Below are positions 33,112 through 43,332 of a stretch of 64,000 nucleotides of DNA, one piece after another. The translations under genes were made by a program, and so were the position numbers. This DNA is from Leucobacter coleopterorum (GTDB lineage: Bacteria > Actinomycetota > Actinomycetes > Actinomycetales > Microbacteriaceae), in NCBI RefSeq assembly GCF_011382985.1, contig NZ_CP049933.1, positions 1,488,001-1,552,000 on the forward strand. Reading direction: 5' to 3'. The notes beneath the pieces were generated by a model that ran no database searches, had not been told where the DNA came from, and saw only the letters and a list, made by a program, of their open reading frames with translations. The number at the start of each line of letters is the position of its first letter. Position 1 is the first letter of the stretch.

Positions 33112-33772
33112 TCAGTCCATTGGGTTGCGACCGCACCAGCCCGAAATTCTTACACCGACGAGCCCGTTGATGGTCTGTCGGTCGTGCAGATCAGCGGAAG
33201 CAATCGGTAGTCGCTCGCCAACGGCCACGTAGCTGTCGGTTCGAGTGGGCGTAACGGTGCAACTGGCCTCTCTCCAGATATCGCTTGGCCCTCAGCTGTC
33301 TTTAGCCCCTCCGGCGAACTCTTAGCCGTCGCCGCGATCATCGTTTGTATCTCGGTTTCTACCTCGGCCGGTGTGAAGGTTGGTGGTGATTCTTCTTGAG
33401 GCGTGGAGGAATGCTTTTGGGTTGACTCCGCGTGCTCAGTAACGCTCTTCAGCTTCTTAGAACCATTTATTTAAGACAAACACCAGAGTCACGAGAAGTA
33501 TGGCCCCACTGAGGGCTCCTGTTGAGATCCATCTTTTCGAGGGATACCAGGTCGCGAAGACGGTGACAATGGCGGCGACCGCAACGCTAATGGCGGCTGC
33601 GATCACAACTTCGTTCACGCTTCGTGTCGTGGAGACCACTTCTACGGTCCAGGCCTCATTCGTTGAAAAGTCATTTGGGTCGAGCGAGGCTGCCCCACCC
33701 AAGAATATGGATGCCACTATGAGGCATCCACTTAGCAACCTCGAGAGCTGTTCGCTTCCAACTTTTTGTCAT
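33112..33772 (-). pseudogene. Frameshifted membrane-protein gene, hypothetical
   Basis: No single frame spans this stretch, but joined pieces make a sensible protein. An ATG at 33772 with GGAGG eight bases upstream starts MTKSWKRTALE; a shift near 33738 continues into LLSGCLIVASIFLGGAASLDP (signal-anchor-like), two further hydrophobic segments ending VLNKW; a second shift near 33460 leads to a Ser/Pro/Glu-rich part (KHSSTPQEESPPTFTPAEVE); a third near 33280 to SDIWREASCTVTPTRTDSYV and a stop at 33112-33114. Two shifts are insertion-like, unlike the pure deletions elsewhere, so either several errors cluster here or the gene is decaying. No family recognised. Confidence 0.45.
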
Positions 33773-33900
33773 GCGTTCAACCTCCGCTACCAACCGCGTT
33801 TAGATGAACGGCTGAGCATACCAGTGCGCACCTCTTACTCATCTGATATCCCTCGGCCTAAACTGATGCCAAAGACGAGTGAACCTGAGGAGACCCAACC

Positions 33901-34392
33901 ATGACCGATTCCGCTTTTCCAACACCCGAACTCACGGAGTCGCCCGAGCGGCACCTCGTAGTTGTGCGCGAGACCGTGCCGATGGACCGCATTCCCGATC
34001 TCTATGATCGCGCGTTCCCCCTTATCTTTGGTGCGCTCGGTGCCGCGCAGGTCACTCCGGTTGCGGCCCCGATGGGCGTGATCCACGGGGTCCCCGGTGA
34101 CTCGCTGGATTTGTCGGTGGCGGTTCCCGTTGCGGAGCCCTTTGCCGCGGTCGATGCTGCCGCGGGACTCGCAGCAGAAACGCTGCCGGCAGCTAAAGTC
34201 GCAACCCTTATGGTTTCCGGTGACTACTCGCGCCTTGCCGACGCCTACGGTCATCTCTACGGCTGGCTCGCAGAGAACGGTCTTGAGGCGGGCGACATCG
34301 CCTGGGAGCAGTACCTCACGGAGCCGGAACCGGGCGGCGACCCCGCAGCCAATGAGACTCTGATCGGGGTGCACCTTAAGGAGCTGGAGTAG
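33901..34392 (+). CDS. GyrI-like / effector-binding domain protein
   Basis: 163-residue cytosolic protein resembling the GyrI-like small-molecule-binding domain found in BmrR and Rob C-termini, here without a DNA-binding part. The pattern is the repeated beta-alpha-beta unit (HLVVVRETVPMDRIPDLYDRAFP ... PVAEPFAAVDAAAGLAAETLPAAKVATLMVSGDYSRLADAYGHLYGWL ... WEQYLTEP). The ATG at 33901 follows GAGGAG. Such stand-alone domains may sequester or sense amphipathic compounds, but ligand and partner are unknown here. Confidence 0.75.
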   Translation: MTDSAFPTPELTESPERHLVVVRETVPMDRIPDLYDRAFPLIFGALGAAQVTPVAAPMGVIHGVPGDSLDLSVAVPVAEPFAAVDAAAGLAAETLPAAKVATLMVSGDYSRLADAYGHLYGWLAENGLEAGDIAWEQYLTEPEPGGDPAANETLIGVHLKELE

Positions 34393-34426
34393 CTTGTCAA
34401 CGTTTATTGCAGGTGTGCGGCTGGGT

Positions 34427-35413
34427 CTATGCGGCGAGGGTGAATCGTTTGGACGGTGGGTCTGTCCCGGCCCACGCATACCGTAGCGTGATCTGACGCG
34501 GCAGCTGGCGCCTCCGGAACACGGTTTCGGCGTGGGCGAGGGGGCCTGCCCACAGCACGTTAATCAATAAATCAAAAGCGAGCTGATCATTCGTGTGGGG
34601 ATCACTTGATAGTTCCTTCGCACGCGCTTGCTCCGCGGTATCCGCAAACCTTGGACCACCCCGTCTTGGCCGAAGCGCCGCAGAAATTATGGACCTCACC
34701 CACGCGGCAGAGAGATCATCAAACACCACCCTCGCATGAGTTAGCCCGCTTGTATCGGTCCACATCCGAAACGACCCCGCCTCATGCCGAGCAAAATATC
34801 GGGTTTCAGCACCGGCCGTATCAAGCAGATCACGCACATTTCTTGCGGCCTTCGCGAGCCCTTTGACGGTCACCGCACCGGTTTCGGTGAGAAGGTCTTC
34901 AGCAGCAAGAGTCCACGCTAGAACCAAAGCTTCAACCTGGTCGGGACTGCCACCGCCATCTTTGACATCTGCTGTTGGTGGTTCGCCGAGTACCTGCCGA
35001 ATGGCATCGTGCTGGGCCGCCGTGATGGTACCTGTCAGGAGTGCGCGCCCGAGAGACGCGTGCTACGGAGCGCCAGCACCATCGAATCCAGCCTTGCCAT
35101 CCACCCCATTGGCGCCACTAGAACCACCATTTCCAGGTCCGCTGATTCCGACCCCGCCAAGTTCCCCGTTGATGAGTGCTTCACCAACTCGTACCTGGCG
35201 GGCCGCTTCGGCACGCTGCGCGACCACTCCCGCAGCCGTCGTACCCAACCGCTCGGCCAATTGCCCCAACTCTGACGCGCGTTCCAACAATAAGATCGCA
35301 TCAGTATCATCGAGCTGATTCACCACGGACGGTAAAACGGAAACCTCCATGGCATCACCGAGCAACGCACGGATCAATGCGATCTGTGTGTCGATATCGG
35401 CGAATAACTTCAT
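34427..35413 (-). pseudogene. DUF222-domain protein remnant (HNH-endonuclease family)
   Basis: Two pieces in the same frame, separated by an in-frame TAG at 35063-35065, read as the DUF222 domain that precedes an HNH nuclease domain in abundant actinobacterial proteins (IALIRALLGDAMEVS..., then SLGRALLTGTITAAQHDAIRQVLGEPP, FARHEAGSFRMWTDTSGLTHARVVFDD, DQLAFDLLINVLWAGPLAHAETVF). After about residue 300 the family sequence stops and an unrelated tail follows (RRRQLPRQITLRYAW...), so no HNH domain is encoded. Start uncertain: ATG 35413, with the frame open to 35575. A nonsense codon plus loss of the nuclease part points to true decay. Confidence 0.7.
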
Positions 35414-35765
35414 CCCCAATTTTCCCAGATCGTGGCAACAAGCACCTAGGGATATTGCATCAGTGCAGCGAAGTCGCGCTAGCGCGGCCTCATCAGGGAG
35501 TCTGCTTCTCGCTGCCGAGCCTGCAGCCCACAACTGGAAGCTCGGCAATCTACCGTAGGTTCGGCTGCGCCTCACTCAGCCCGACGGGGTTCGCCGCAAA
35601 TCCACACAGCCCCGGTGCGCCTCTGATCCCCAGCGTGATTCCCGGTAAACTAGCGGAATTGACCATCAGGCACCAGAGCGCCGCAGTACTCAGTAAGCAC
35701 AGCCCAAAAGCACCACGCGCTCACCGACTCGGTGCCGCCCGCATCGAACCCCACGGAGCACACGC
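35414..35765. other. Intergenic region before valS
   Basis: Apart from a possible N-terminal extension of the DUF222 remnant on the minus strand (to 35575), this stretch shows no gene. ACGGAG lies seven bases before the valS ATG. A TAAACT box at 35646-35651 could be a -10 element, but no matching -35 is seen. No T-box core is present on the plus strand. Confidence 0.5.
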
Positions 35766-38353
35766 ATGAGCGCGATTCCCGACAAGCCGGCACTCGAAGG
35801 CCTCGAAGAAAAGTGGGGGCTGTCTGGGAAGATCAGGGCACCTACGCTTTCCCCCGCGAGGGCGCAGCGCGCGAAGACGTTTACAGCATCGACACTCCCC
35901 CGCCCACGGCCTCAGGATCCTTGCACGTCGGTCACGTGTTCTCGTACACCCACACCGACACGGTCGCCCGCTACCAGCGCATGCGTGGTAAGCGCGTCTT
36001 CTACCCGATGGGCTGGGACGACAACGGCCTGCCCACCGAGCGCCGCGTGCAGAACTACTACGGTGTGCGCTGCGATCCGTCGCTCCCTTACGTCGCAGAC
36101 TTCGTCCCTCCGCACGACGGTGGTGAGGGCAAAAGCATTAAAGCCGCGGATCAGCAGCCCGTCTCACGCCGCAACTTCATTGAGCTGTGCGAGCGCCTCA
36201 CGGTGGAAGACGAGAAGCAGTTTGAGGATCTGTGGCGCACGCTCGGGCTCTCGGTCGACTGGAAGCAGACATACCGCACCATCGGACAAGACTCGCTGCG
36301 AGCCTCGCAGCTCGCGTTCCTGCGCAACATCGAACGCGGTGAAGCTTACCAGGCGCAGGCCCCTACACTCTGGGACATCACCTTCCGCACCGCCGTGGCA
36401 CAGGCTGAGCTGGAGGATCGGGATCAGCCCAGCGCCTACCACCAGCTCGCGTTCCACAAGAGCGACGGCAGCGGAGACATCCTGATCGACACGACGCGCC
36501 CCGAGCTGCTCGCGGCCTGTGTTGCGCTCGTTGCTCACCCCGACGACGAGCGCTTCAAGCCGCTCTTCGGAACAACCGTGCGCACGCCGATCTTCGGCGT
36601 TGAGGTGCCGATCCTCGCCCACCACCTTGCCCAGCAAGACAAGGGCACCGGCATCGCGATGATCTGTACCTTTGGTGATGTCACCGACGTTGTGTGGTGG
36701 CGCGAGCTGAACCTGCCGAACCGTGCGATCCTTGGCTTCGACGGCAGGATCCTCGCGGAAGCCCCTGAGGCAATCACCAGCGATGAGGGCCGCGAAGCCT
36801 ACGCCCAGATCGCGGGCAAGACCGTGTTCAGCGCGAAGCAGACCATGGTCGAGCTGCTGCAGGCATCGGGCGAACTGCTCGGCGAGATTCGCAAGATCAC
36901 GCACCCCGTCAAGTTCTTCGAGAAGGGCGACCGCCCGCTCGAGATCGTGTCGACGCGCCAGTGGTACGTGAAGAACGGTGCCCGCGACGAGGCGCTGCGC
37001 GAGCGCCTGCTCGCCCACGGCCGTGAGATGGAATGGCACCCCGACTTCATGCGGGTGCGCTACGAGAACTGGGTCGAGGGTTTGTCGGGTGACTGGCTGA
37101 TCTCGCGCCAGCGCTTCTTCGGGGTGCCGATCCCGGTCTGGTACCCGCTCGATGCCGAGGGCAACCCGGTGTTCGACGAGCCGATCCTCCCCACCGCTGA
37201 TCAGCTTCCCGTTGACCCTTCAAGCGACGTTCCTGCGGGTTACGAAGAGGCCCAGCGCGGCCAGGCCGGTGGTTTCCAGGGTGAGGTCGATGTGATGGAC
37301 ACCTGGGCGACCTCCTCGCTCACCCCGCAGCTTGCGGGCGGTTGGGAGCGCGATCCCGAGCTCTACTCGCTCGTGTTCCCCTACAGCCTGCGCCCGCAGG
37401 GCCAAGACATCATTCGCACCTGGCTGTTCTCAACGCTGCTGCGCTCTGAGCTTGAATCGGGCCAGCTGCCGTGGCAGCACGCGGGTATCTCGGGATGGAT
37501 CCTTGACCCGGATCGCAAGAAGATGTCGAAGTCGAAGGGCAACGTTGTGACGCCCGCGGGTATGCTCGCGCAGCACGGCTCTGACGCCGTGCGCTACTGG
37601 GCGGCCTCCGCGAAGCTCGGCACCGACGCTTCATTTGATCCGCAGAACCCCACGCAGATCAAGATTGGCCGACGCCTTGCGATCAAGCTGCTGAACGCGG
37701 CGAAGTTCACGCTCGGGTTCGACGCGAGTGCCGCGGGCACGGTGACAGAGGCGCTCGACCGGTCGATGCTTGCTGGCCTCGCCTCCGTGATCGATGACGC
37801 CACTCGCGCCTTCGAGTCCTACGATCACGCTCGCGCGCTCGAACTCACTGAGTCCTTCTTCTGGACGTTCTGTGATGACTACCTTGAACTCGTCAAGGAG
37901 CGCGCGCACGGTGGTGAGGGCCAGGCTCAGGCCTCCGCGGTTACCGCGCTGCGCGCAGCGCTCTCGGTCTTCGTGCGACTTCTTGCCCCGTTTTTGCCCT
38001 ACGCGACCGAAGAGGTCTGGTCGTGGTTTGGCGAGGGCTCGGTGCACCTGGCTGAGTGGCCCGCTTTGAGCGAACTCACCGCGTTGGCTGGCGCCGATGC
38101 TGATGCCGGGTTGCTCGGACTCGTTGGCGGTGCCCTTGTCGGCATTCGCGGCGCAAAGACCGATGCGAAGGCTTCCCAGAAGACTTCGGTGACGCTCGCG
38201 GTTGTGCACGCGCCGGCGGTAGATCGGGATCGCCTAGCGCTTGCAGCGTCTGACCTGTCTGATGTGGGTCGCATTGTCGAGTTGCGTATCGAAAGCGCTG
38301 ACGTTGCTGAGCCGACGGTGGTTGAAATTCAGCTCGAAACGGCGGAGGCTTAA
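35766..38353 (+). CDS. valS: Valyl-tRNA synthetase (one frameshift)
   Basis: Charges tRNA-Val. About 862 residues, class I synthetase: the HIGH motif is HVGH in TASGSLHVGHVFSY, the second motif KMSKS in DRKKMSKSKGN; WDDNGLPTERR is the typical substrate loop. The true start is ATG 35766 (MSAIPDKPALEGLEEKWG) with a ribosome site; after residue 18 the frame breaks in the GGGGG run 35815-35819, and one added G joins it to AVWEDQGTYAF. An alternative start at 35732 in the downstream frame gives a non-family N-terminus and is not supported. A small gene follows after three bases. Confidence 0.95.
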
Positions 38354-38356
38354 GCC

Positions 38357-38611
38357 ATGCAGTTGGGGGCACGTTGGAGGGTCGGCGCCCCGCCGCACTC
38401 CAGCCTGCCCCCTGAGCTCTACGCGGAGATCGCGGAACAAGAGAAGAAGCATCCCACTGCAGACTCGTGGACGCTTACCTGGCTGGAAGGGCGGCCGCGA
38501 GCAGCACTCGACGACCTCGTGATCGTCAGTGTGAGTGCTGAGAGACAGATTGTGGTCTCGTCAGTGAGGGGCTCTCTCCCCCAAGACGATGACGATGATT
38601 GGCTGAGCTAG
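38357..38611 (+). CDS. Small conserved-looking protein downstream of valS
   Basis: 84-residue protein, not recognised as a named family. It starts with WRVGAPPHSSLPPELYAEIAEQEKK and ends in an acidic run (QDDDDDWLS). No signal peptide or membrane segment. GGAGG at the end of valS lies at a suitable distance from the ATG, three bases after the valS stop, so it is co-translated with valS. Convergent with clpX with 15 bases between the stops and no clear terminator hairpin. Confidence 0.7.
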   Translation: MQLGARWRVGAPPHSSLPPELYAEIAEQEKKHPTADSWTLTWLEGRPRAALDDLVIVSVSAERQIVVSSVRGSLPQDDDDDWLS

Positions 38612-38626
38612 ACGCGAAAATCTAAG

Positions 38627-39898
38627 CTAAGCGCTCTCGCGGCCACTGCGGGCCTGGAGCACGCGCGGTGGTGCCTCACCCAGCACGGACTCGCTTGTGA
38701 CGATCACCTTGGTGATGTCATCGTCTGAGGGAACATCGAACATGACCGGCTGGAGCACGTTTTCGAGGATGGCGCGCAACCCGCGCGCACCCGTCTTTTT
38801 CGCGACGGCCATCTCTGCGATTGTCTCAAGCGCCGCCTCTTCGAATTCGAGGCTCACGCCGTCGAGCTCAAACATGCGCTGATACTGTTTAACCAGCGCA
38901 TTTTTCGGTTCGGTCAGGATGCGGGTGAGTGCCTCGGTGTCGAGCGGATCGACGGTGGCCACGACAGGCAGCCGGCCGATGAATTCGGGGATCAAACCGT
39001 ACTTGTGGAGGTCTTCGGGCTGCACCTTGGAAAACAGATCTGCCTCGTTACGCTTGCTTGAGACGGGTGCGCCGAAGCCGATGCCTCCCTTGCCTAGGCG
39101 AGAACCGATGATCTCTTCAAGCCCGGCAAACGCGCCTGCCACGATGAAGAGCACGTTGGTGGTGTCGAGCTGCAGGAACTCCTGGTTTGGATGTTTACGC
39201 CCACCCTGGGGTGGAATTGAGGCGACGGTGCCCTCAAGAATTTTGAGCAGTGCTTGCTGAACGCCCTCGCCCGATACGTCGCGCGTGATGGAGGGATTTT
39301 CGGCCTTACGAGTGATCTTGTCGATCTCATCGATATAGATGATGCCGGTCTCAGCGCGCTGCACATCGAAGTCGGCTGCCTGGAGCAGCTTCAGCAAGAT
39401 GTTCTCGACGTCTTCGCCGACATAGCCCGCCTCGGTGAGCGCGGTCGCGTCTGCCACCGCAAACGGTACGCCCAACTGTCGGGCAAGTGACTGCGCGAGA
39501 TAGGTCTTGCCGCAGCCGGTGGGGCCGATCATGAGGATGTTCGACTTCGCGATTTCCACCTGCTCAGAGGCAACCTCGGCAGAGGTGAGGGTGCTGAGCG
39601 CGCGCACGCGCTTGTAATGGTTGTATACGGCCACCGCGAGTGACTGCTTCGCCCGATCTTGACCGATGACGTACTGGTCGAGAAAGTCAGAGATTTCGCG
39701 TGGCTTGTGCAGGGTGAAGTCTGAAGGTTCGGCGGTTTCGTGCTCCGCGAGACGCTCTTCAATGATCTCGTTGCACAGAGCAACGCACTCGTCACAGATG
39801 TAAATCTGAGGACCAGCGATGAGTTGCTGTACCTGCTTCTGTGATTTTCCACAGAAAGAGCACTTGAGCAGTTCGCTGCTCTCGCCGATCTTTGACAT
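38627..39898 (-). CDS. clpX: ATP-dependent Clp protease ATPase subunit ClpX
   Basis: AAA+ unfoldase feeding substrates to ClpP. 423 residues: C4 zinc-binding domain (C13-x2-C16 ... C35-x2-C38), Walker A GPTGCGKT at 125-132, Walker [11 protein letters not shown], the pore loop GYVGEDVE, the IGF-type ClpP-binding loop [10 protein letters not shown], and sensor 2 [10 protein letters not shown]. The ATG at 39898 follows AAGGAG by eight bases. Third gene of clpP1-clpP2-clpX, separated from clpP2 by 135 bases that contain a strong GC hairpin. Confidence 0.97.
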   Translation of the reverse strand: MSKIGESSELLKCSFCGKSQKQVQQLIAGPQIYICDECVALCNEIIEERLAEHETAEPSDFTLHKPREISDFLDQYVIGQDRAKQSLAVAVYNHYKRVRALSTLTSAEVASEQVEIAKSNILMIGPTGCGKTYLAQSLARQLGVPFAVADATALTEAGYVGEDVENILLKLLQAADFDVQRAETGIIYIDEIDKITRKAENPSITRDVSGEGVQQALLKILEGTVASIPPQGGRKHPNQEFLQLDTTNVLFIVAGAFAGLEEIIGSRLGKGGIGFGAPVSSKRNEADLFSKVQPEDLHKYGLIPEFIGRLPVVATVDPLDTEALTRILTEPKNALVKQYQRMFELDGVSLEFEEAALETIAEMAVAKKTGARGLRAILENVLQPVMFDVPSDDDITKVIVTSESVLGEAPPRVLQARSGRESA

Positions 39899-39989
39899 CC
39901 GGAGGCTCCTTCGGGATCAGTGAATGTTTTCCAGTGAAAATCTCTCATTCGAGATTAACTCTAGCCACCGACATTCTTCGGCGGCGCGC

Positions 39990-40027
39990 CGCGGGCCCCG
40001 ACTGGTCTCACCATTCCGGGGCCCGCG
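39990..40027. terminator. GC-rich hairpin between clpP2 and clpX
   Basis: Arms CGCGGGCCCCG (39990-40000) and CGGGGCCCGCG (40017-40027) form a perfect 11-bp stem with a 16-base loop, starting seven bases after the clpP2 stop. There is no U-rich tail, so it is more likely a partial terminator or a transcript-end stabiliser than a full stop. Confidence 0.55.
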
Positions 40028-40033
40028 AGCACT

Positions 40034-40705
40034 CTACTGAGCGATAACCGCTTGAGGGTTCTTGCGACTCGTCAGCACCTGATCAACAAGGCCGTACTCA
40101 AGTGCCTCTTCTGCGCTCAGGATCTTGTCACGATCGATGTCCTTGTGCACCTCTTCAGGGGTGCGTTTGGAGTGCTTCGAAAGTGTCTCTTCAAGCCACT
40201 CACGCATGCGCATGATCTCGGCCGCCTGAATCTCGATGTCGGATGCCTGGCCGTGGCCAGCCTGTCCGGTCGAGGGCTGGTGAATCAGCACGCGCGCGTT
40301 GGGAAGCGCGAGACGCTTTCCGGGGCTACCACCCGCGAGCAGCACAGCGGCTGCGGAGGCAGCCTGGCCAAGGCAAACCGTCTGCACGTGCGGACGAATG
40401 TACTGCATCGTGTCGTAGATCGCCGTCATCGCGGTGAACGAGCCACCGGGTGAATTGATGTACATGGTGATGTCGCGCTCGGGATCTTGGCTTTCCAGAA
40501 CCAGGAGTTGCGCCATCACGTCGTCGGCCGAGGCATCGTCGACCTGCACGCCGAGGAAGATAATGCGATCCTCGAAAAGTTTGGCGTACGGATCCTGACG
40601 CTTGTAGCCGTACGCGGTGCGCTCCTCAAACGAAGGAAGCACATAGCGTGAACCGGGCATTTGCAGGCTTGCGCCGCCTGATTGCGGCATTTGTGGGGTC
40701 ATCAT
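40034..40705 (-). CDS. clpP2: ATP-dependent Clp protease proteolytic subunit (second copy)
   Basis: Serine protease subunit. 223 residues; catalytic Ser117 in GQAASAA and His142 in VLIHQPSTG, with the handle helix region [26 protein letters not shown] longer N-terminal stretch (about 38 residues before [15 protein letters not shown]) fits the ClpP2 type. In actinobacteria ClpP1 and ClpP2 form a mixed tetradecamer with one ring of each, and both are usually needed. 27 bases separate it from clpP1 upstream. Confidence 0.95.
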   Translation of the reverse strand: MMTPQMPQSGGASLQMPGSRYVLPSFEERTAYGYKRQDPYAKLFEDRIIFLGVQVDDASADDVMAQLLVLESQDPERDITMYINSPGGSFTAMTAIYDTMQYIRPHVQTVCLGQAASAAAVLLAGGSPGKRLALPNARVLIHQPSTGQAGHGQASDIEIQAAEIMRMREWLEETLSKHSKRTPEEVHKDIDRDKILSAEEALEYGLVDQVLTSRKNPQAVIAQ

Positions 40706-40732
40706 CGAATCGTTTACTCTCTGTCCCGTTGC

Positions 40733-41320
40733 CTAGTTGGTATTTGTTCCGCCGCCACCGACGACATCTGCCGCGGAGTCACGGATGAAATCAACGAAGC
40801 CGTACTCAAGTGCTTCCTGAGCGGTGAACCAGCGATCACGATCGCCGTCTTCGTTGATCTGCTCCACGGACTTACCGGTCTGCGCGGCGGTGATCTCGGC
40901 GAGGCGGTTCTTCATCGAGGTGATGAGCTGTGCCTGCGTCTGAATATCGCTCGCGGTACCACCAAAGCCGCCGTGGGGCTGGTGCAGCAGCACACGTGCG
41001 TTTGGTGTGATGTAGCGCTTGCCCTTGGTGCCAGCGGTCAGCAGGAACTGGCCCATTGAGGCAGCCATTCCGATGCCCACTGTGACGATGTCGTTTGGCA
41101 CGAAGGACATCGTGTCGTAGATTGCCATTCCCGCGGTGATAGATCCACCTGGCGAATTGACGTAGAGGTAGATATCTGCCTCGGGATCTTCTGCTGCGAG
41201 CAGCAGGATCTTGGCGCAGATCTCGTTTGCGTTGTCGTCGCGCACCTCGGACCCGAGCCAGATGATGCGATCCTTCAACAATCGATCAAACACACTGTTC
41301 GGCGGCACTTGTTCTGCCAT
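40733..41320 (-). CDS. clpP1: ATP-dependent Clp protease proteolytic subunit (first copy)
   Basis: 195 residues; catalytic Ser88 in GMAASMG and His113 in VLLHQPHGG. The mature part starts near [16 protein letters not shown]. Two ATGs are in frame: at 41332 there is no ribosome site, while GGAG precedes the ATG at 41320 by six bases, so the protein begins MAEQVPPNS. First of clpP1-clpP2-clpX and downstream of tig, with a hairpin between tig and clpP1 that may end most tig transcripts. Confidence 0.95.
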   Translation of the reverse strand: MAEQVPPNSVFDRLLKDRIIWLGSEVRDDNANEICAKILLLAAEDPEADIYLYVNSPGGSITAGMAIYDTMSFVPNDIVTVGIGMAASMGQFLLTAGTKGKRYITPNARVLLHQPHGGFGGTASDIQTQAQLITSMKNRLAEITAAQTGKSVEQINEDGDRDRWFTAQEALEYGFVDFIRDSAADVVGGGGTNTN

Positions 41321-41416
41321 GCGGAGCTCCATTCGTTGTTGCTTGATTCGAGGCTACAGACTCGAGGCCCGCGATATGGCCTTGTTCGCCGTGGGCGCAT
41401 GCTGTGGAAACGCGAA

Positions 41417-41449
41417 GATCCCCCACCCAATATATGTGGGTGAGGGATC
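41417..41449. terminator. Hairpin downstream of tig
   Basis: GATCCC and CACCCA on the left (41417-41429) pair with TGGGTG and GGGATC on the right (41437-41449), with one internal mismatch and a short AT-rich loop. It lies 20 bases after the tig stop in the tig-to-clpP1 gap. The U-tail is weak, so read-through into clpP1 is possible. Confidence 0.6.
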
Positions 41450-41469
41450 TCTGCCGTGTTGAAGGCGAA

Positions 41470-42951
41470 TTACTTCGCTTCGGAATCCTTGGCGGCAGTC
41501 TTCTTTGCTGGTGTCTTCTTTGCCGGTGCCTTCTTCGCGGCAGGCGCCTTCTCGGCGGCGGCTTCTTTAGCCTTTGCCGGTGCTTTCTTGGTGGGAGATT
41601 TCTTCGCGGGCTTCTCTTCTTCGGCCTCTGCGATTTCTTCGGCCTCTTCGACGACTTCCTCTTCCGCCTCGGTATCAACCGCGGTGAACTCGCTCAGGTC
41701 AACAGCCTTGCCGTTCTTGTCGACAACCTTGGCCTTTGAGAGCGCAACGGCTAGAGCCTTATTACGGGTGACCTCGCCGAGAATAACGCCCATCTGGTTG
41801 CCCTGGCTGATTGCCTGGAGGAACTCGGTGGGCTCCATGCCGTACTGCTGAGCAGACTGGAAGATGTATTGCGACAGCTCGTTCTGTGTCGGAGTAACAC
41901 CCTCGGCCTCAACGATTGCATCGAGCAAGAGCTGCAGCTGGATCTGCTTCTCGGAAGAAACGCGAACCTCTGCGCGGTGCTCATCATCTTCGAGGCGACC
42001 TTCACCTTCAAGGTGACGGTGAACTTCTTCTTCGACGAGCTCCTCGGAAACCGGGATGCCGGCCTTCTCAATGAGGGTCTCGGTGAAGAGATCTCGAGCC
42101 TGCTGGCCCTGGGCGAACACCGACGCACGTGCGACCTGATCCTTTAGGCTCTCGCGCAGTTCCTTGATCGTGTCGAACTCGCTTGCAAGCTGCGCGAACT
42201 CGTCATCTGCCTCGGGCAGTTCACGATCCTTCACAGCGGTGAGCGTGACCTCAACCTCTGCGTCCTGACCCTCGTACTCGCCGCCCAGGAGCTGGGAAGA
42301 GAACGTGGTGGTCTCGCCAGCGGTGAGAGTTTCGATTGCCTCGTCGGTTCCGGCGAGCAGGTTACCCGCGCCGATCTCGTACGAGACACCACTTGCCTGG
42401 TCAACCTCTTTGCCGTCGATGCGTGCGACAAGGTCAAGCTCAACAAAGTCGCCGGTCTTCGCGGGGCGGTCCACGGTAACAAGCGTTCCGAAGCGCTCCT
42501 GCAGCTTGACGAGCTCCGCGTCAACCGCGGCATCGTCAATCTCAACGTTGTCTACGGTCAGCTTGAGGCCGTCGTACTTGGGAAGCTTGAACTCGGGGCG
42601 AACCTCGACCTCAAAGGTGAGCTCCAGCTCGCTCTTCGGATCCTTCGCGTCTGGCCAAGCGGCCACGTCAGCAGTGGGGCGTCCCATGGGGCGCTCGTTC
42701 GACTCCGCGAGAGCCGACTGGTAGAAATCGTCGAGTGAAGCGTTTACTGCCTCTTGCACAACGGCCTCGCGGCCAACACGCTGATCGATGATCTGCGCGG
42801 GAACCTTGCCCTTGCGGAAGCCAGGGATCGAAACCTGGTTCGAGATGGTCTTGTATGCCTGCTTGAGGTAGGGCTCCAGCTCGTCGAGCGTAACCTTCAC
42901 GCTCATCTTCGCGCGGGTCGGAGTGAGCTTCTCAGCTGTCGTCTTCGGCAA
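41470..42951 (-). CDS. tig: Trigger factor with charged C-terminal tail
   Basis: Ribosome-bound chaperone and prolyl isomerase meeting nascent chains. 493 residues: ribosome-binding domain with the signature FRKGKVP near residue 46, FKBP-type domain about residues 155-240 ([14 protein letters not shown]), then the substrate-binding C-domain. The last 70 residues are unusual: an acidic stretch ([20 protein letters not shown]) followed by about 48 Lys/Ala/Pro-rich residues of KKAPAK-type repeats resembling a histone H1 tail. Most trigger factors end near residue 430-450. tRNA genes lie upstream. Confidence 0.96.
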   Translation of the reverse strand: MPKTTAEKLTPTRAKMSVKVTLDELEPYLKQAYKTISNQVSIPGFRKGKVPAQIIDQRVGREAVVQEAVNASLDDFYQSALAESNERPMGRPTADVAAWPDAKDPKSELELTFEVEVRPEFKLPKYDGLKLTVDNVEIDDAAVDAELVKLQERFGTLVTVDRPAKTGDFVELDLVARIDGKEVDQASGVSYEIGAGNLLAGTDEAIETLTAGETTTFSSQLLGGEYEGQDAEVEVTLTAVKDRELPEADDEFAQLASEFDTIKELRESLKDQVARASVFAQGQQARDLFTETLIEKAGIPVSEELVEEEVHRHLEGEGRLEDDEHRAEVRVSSEKQIQLQLLLDAIVEAEGVTPTQNELSQYIFQSAQQYGMEPTEFLQAISQGNQMGVILGEVTRNKALAVALSKAKVVDKNGKAVDLSEFTAVDTEAEEEVVEEAEEIAEAEEEKPAKKSPTKKAPAKAKEAAAEKAPAAKKAPAKKTPAKKTAAKDSEAK

Positions 42952-43012
42952 TTTGACCTCTCATGATTGTCCATTTGGCGGTATCAGCCTGTGTCGGGCC
43001 TTGTGACCCTGG

Positions 43013-43087
43013 TCGGGGCGACAGGATTCGAACCTGCGACCTCCCGCTCCCAAAGCGGGCGCTCTAGCCAAGCTGAGCTACGCCCCG
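43013..43087 (-). tRNA. tRNA-Pro (TGG)
   Basis: Cloverleaf readable on the minus strand: acceptor CGGGGCG / CGCCCCG, anticodon stem CCCGC / GCGGG around loop TTTGGGA (anticodon TGG), T-arm with GGTTCGAATCC. The CCA end is encoded (43010-43012). Confidence 0.95.
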
Positions 43088-43226
43088 AAACCCTAAGGTT
43101 TCTTCGTGTTGATCCCGCGCTTGCGCGAGCAACCTGAGCAAGTCTAGCTGATCTGAAGCTGGGTGTGTGCCACGTACGGAAATTACGGGCGTTTCGTCCT
43201 GGTCAGCAGACGGTGATGGTATTTGG

Positions 43227-43297
43227 AGGGGATGACGGGAATCGAACCCGCGTAATCAGTTTGGAAGACTGAGGCTCTACCATTGAGCTACATCCCC
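43227..43297 (-). tRNA. tRNA-Gly (TCC)
   Basis: Acceptor GGGGATG / CATCCCC, anticodon stem TCAGT / ACTGA around CTTCCAA (anticodon TCC), T-arm GGTTCGATTCC. CCA is encoded at 43224-43226. Confidence 0.95.
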
Positions 43298-43332
43298 GGA
43301 GCGGTTGCCGTGTTGCAATCGCACCTCAATGA

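Noticed and set aside
35063..35065. TAG in the DUF222 gene as a recoded amino acid
   Set aside because: The C-terminal nuclease domain is also missing, so decay explains it; no other in-frame TAG is seen in intact genes.
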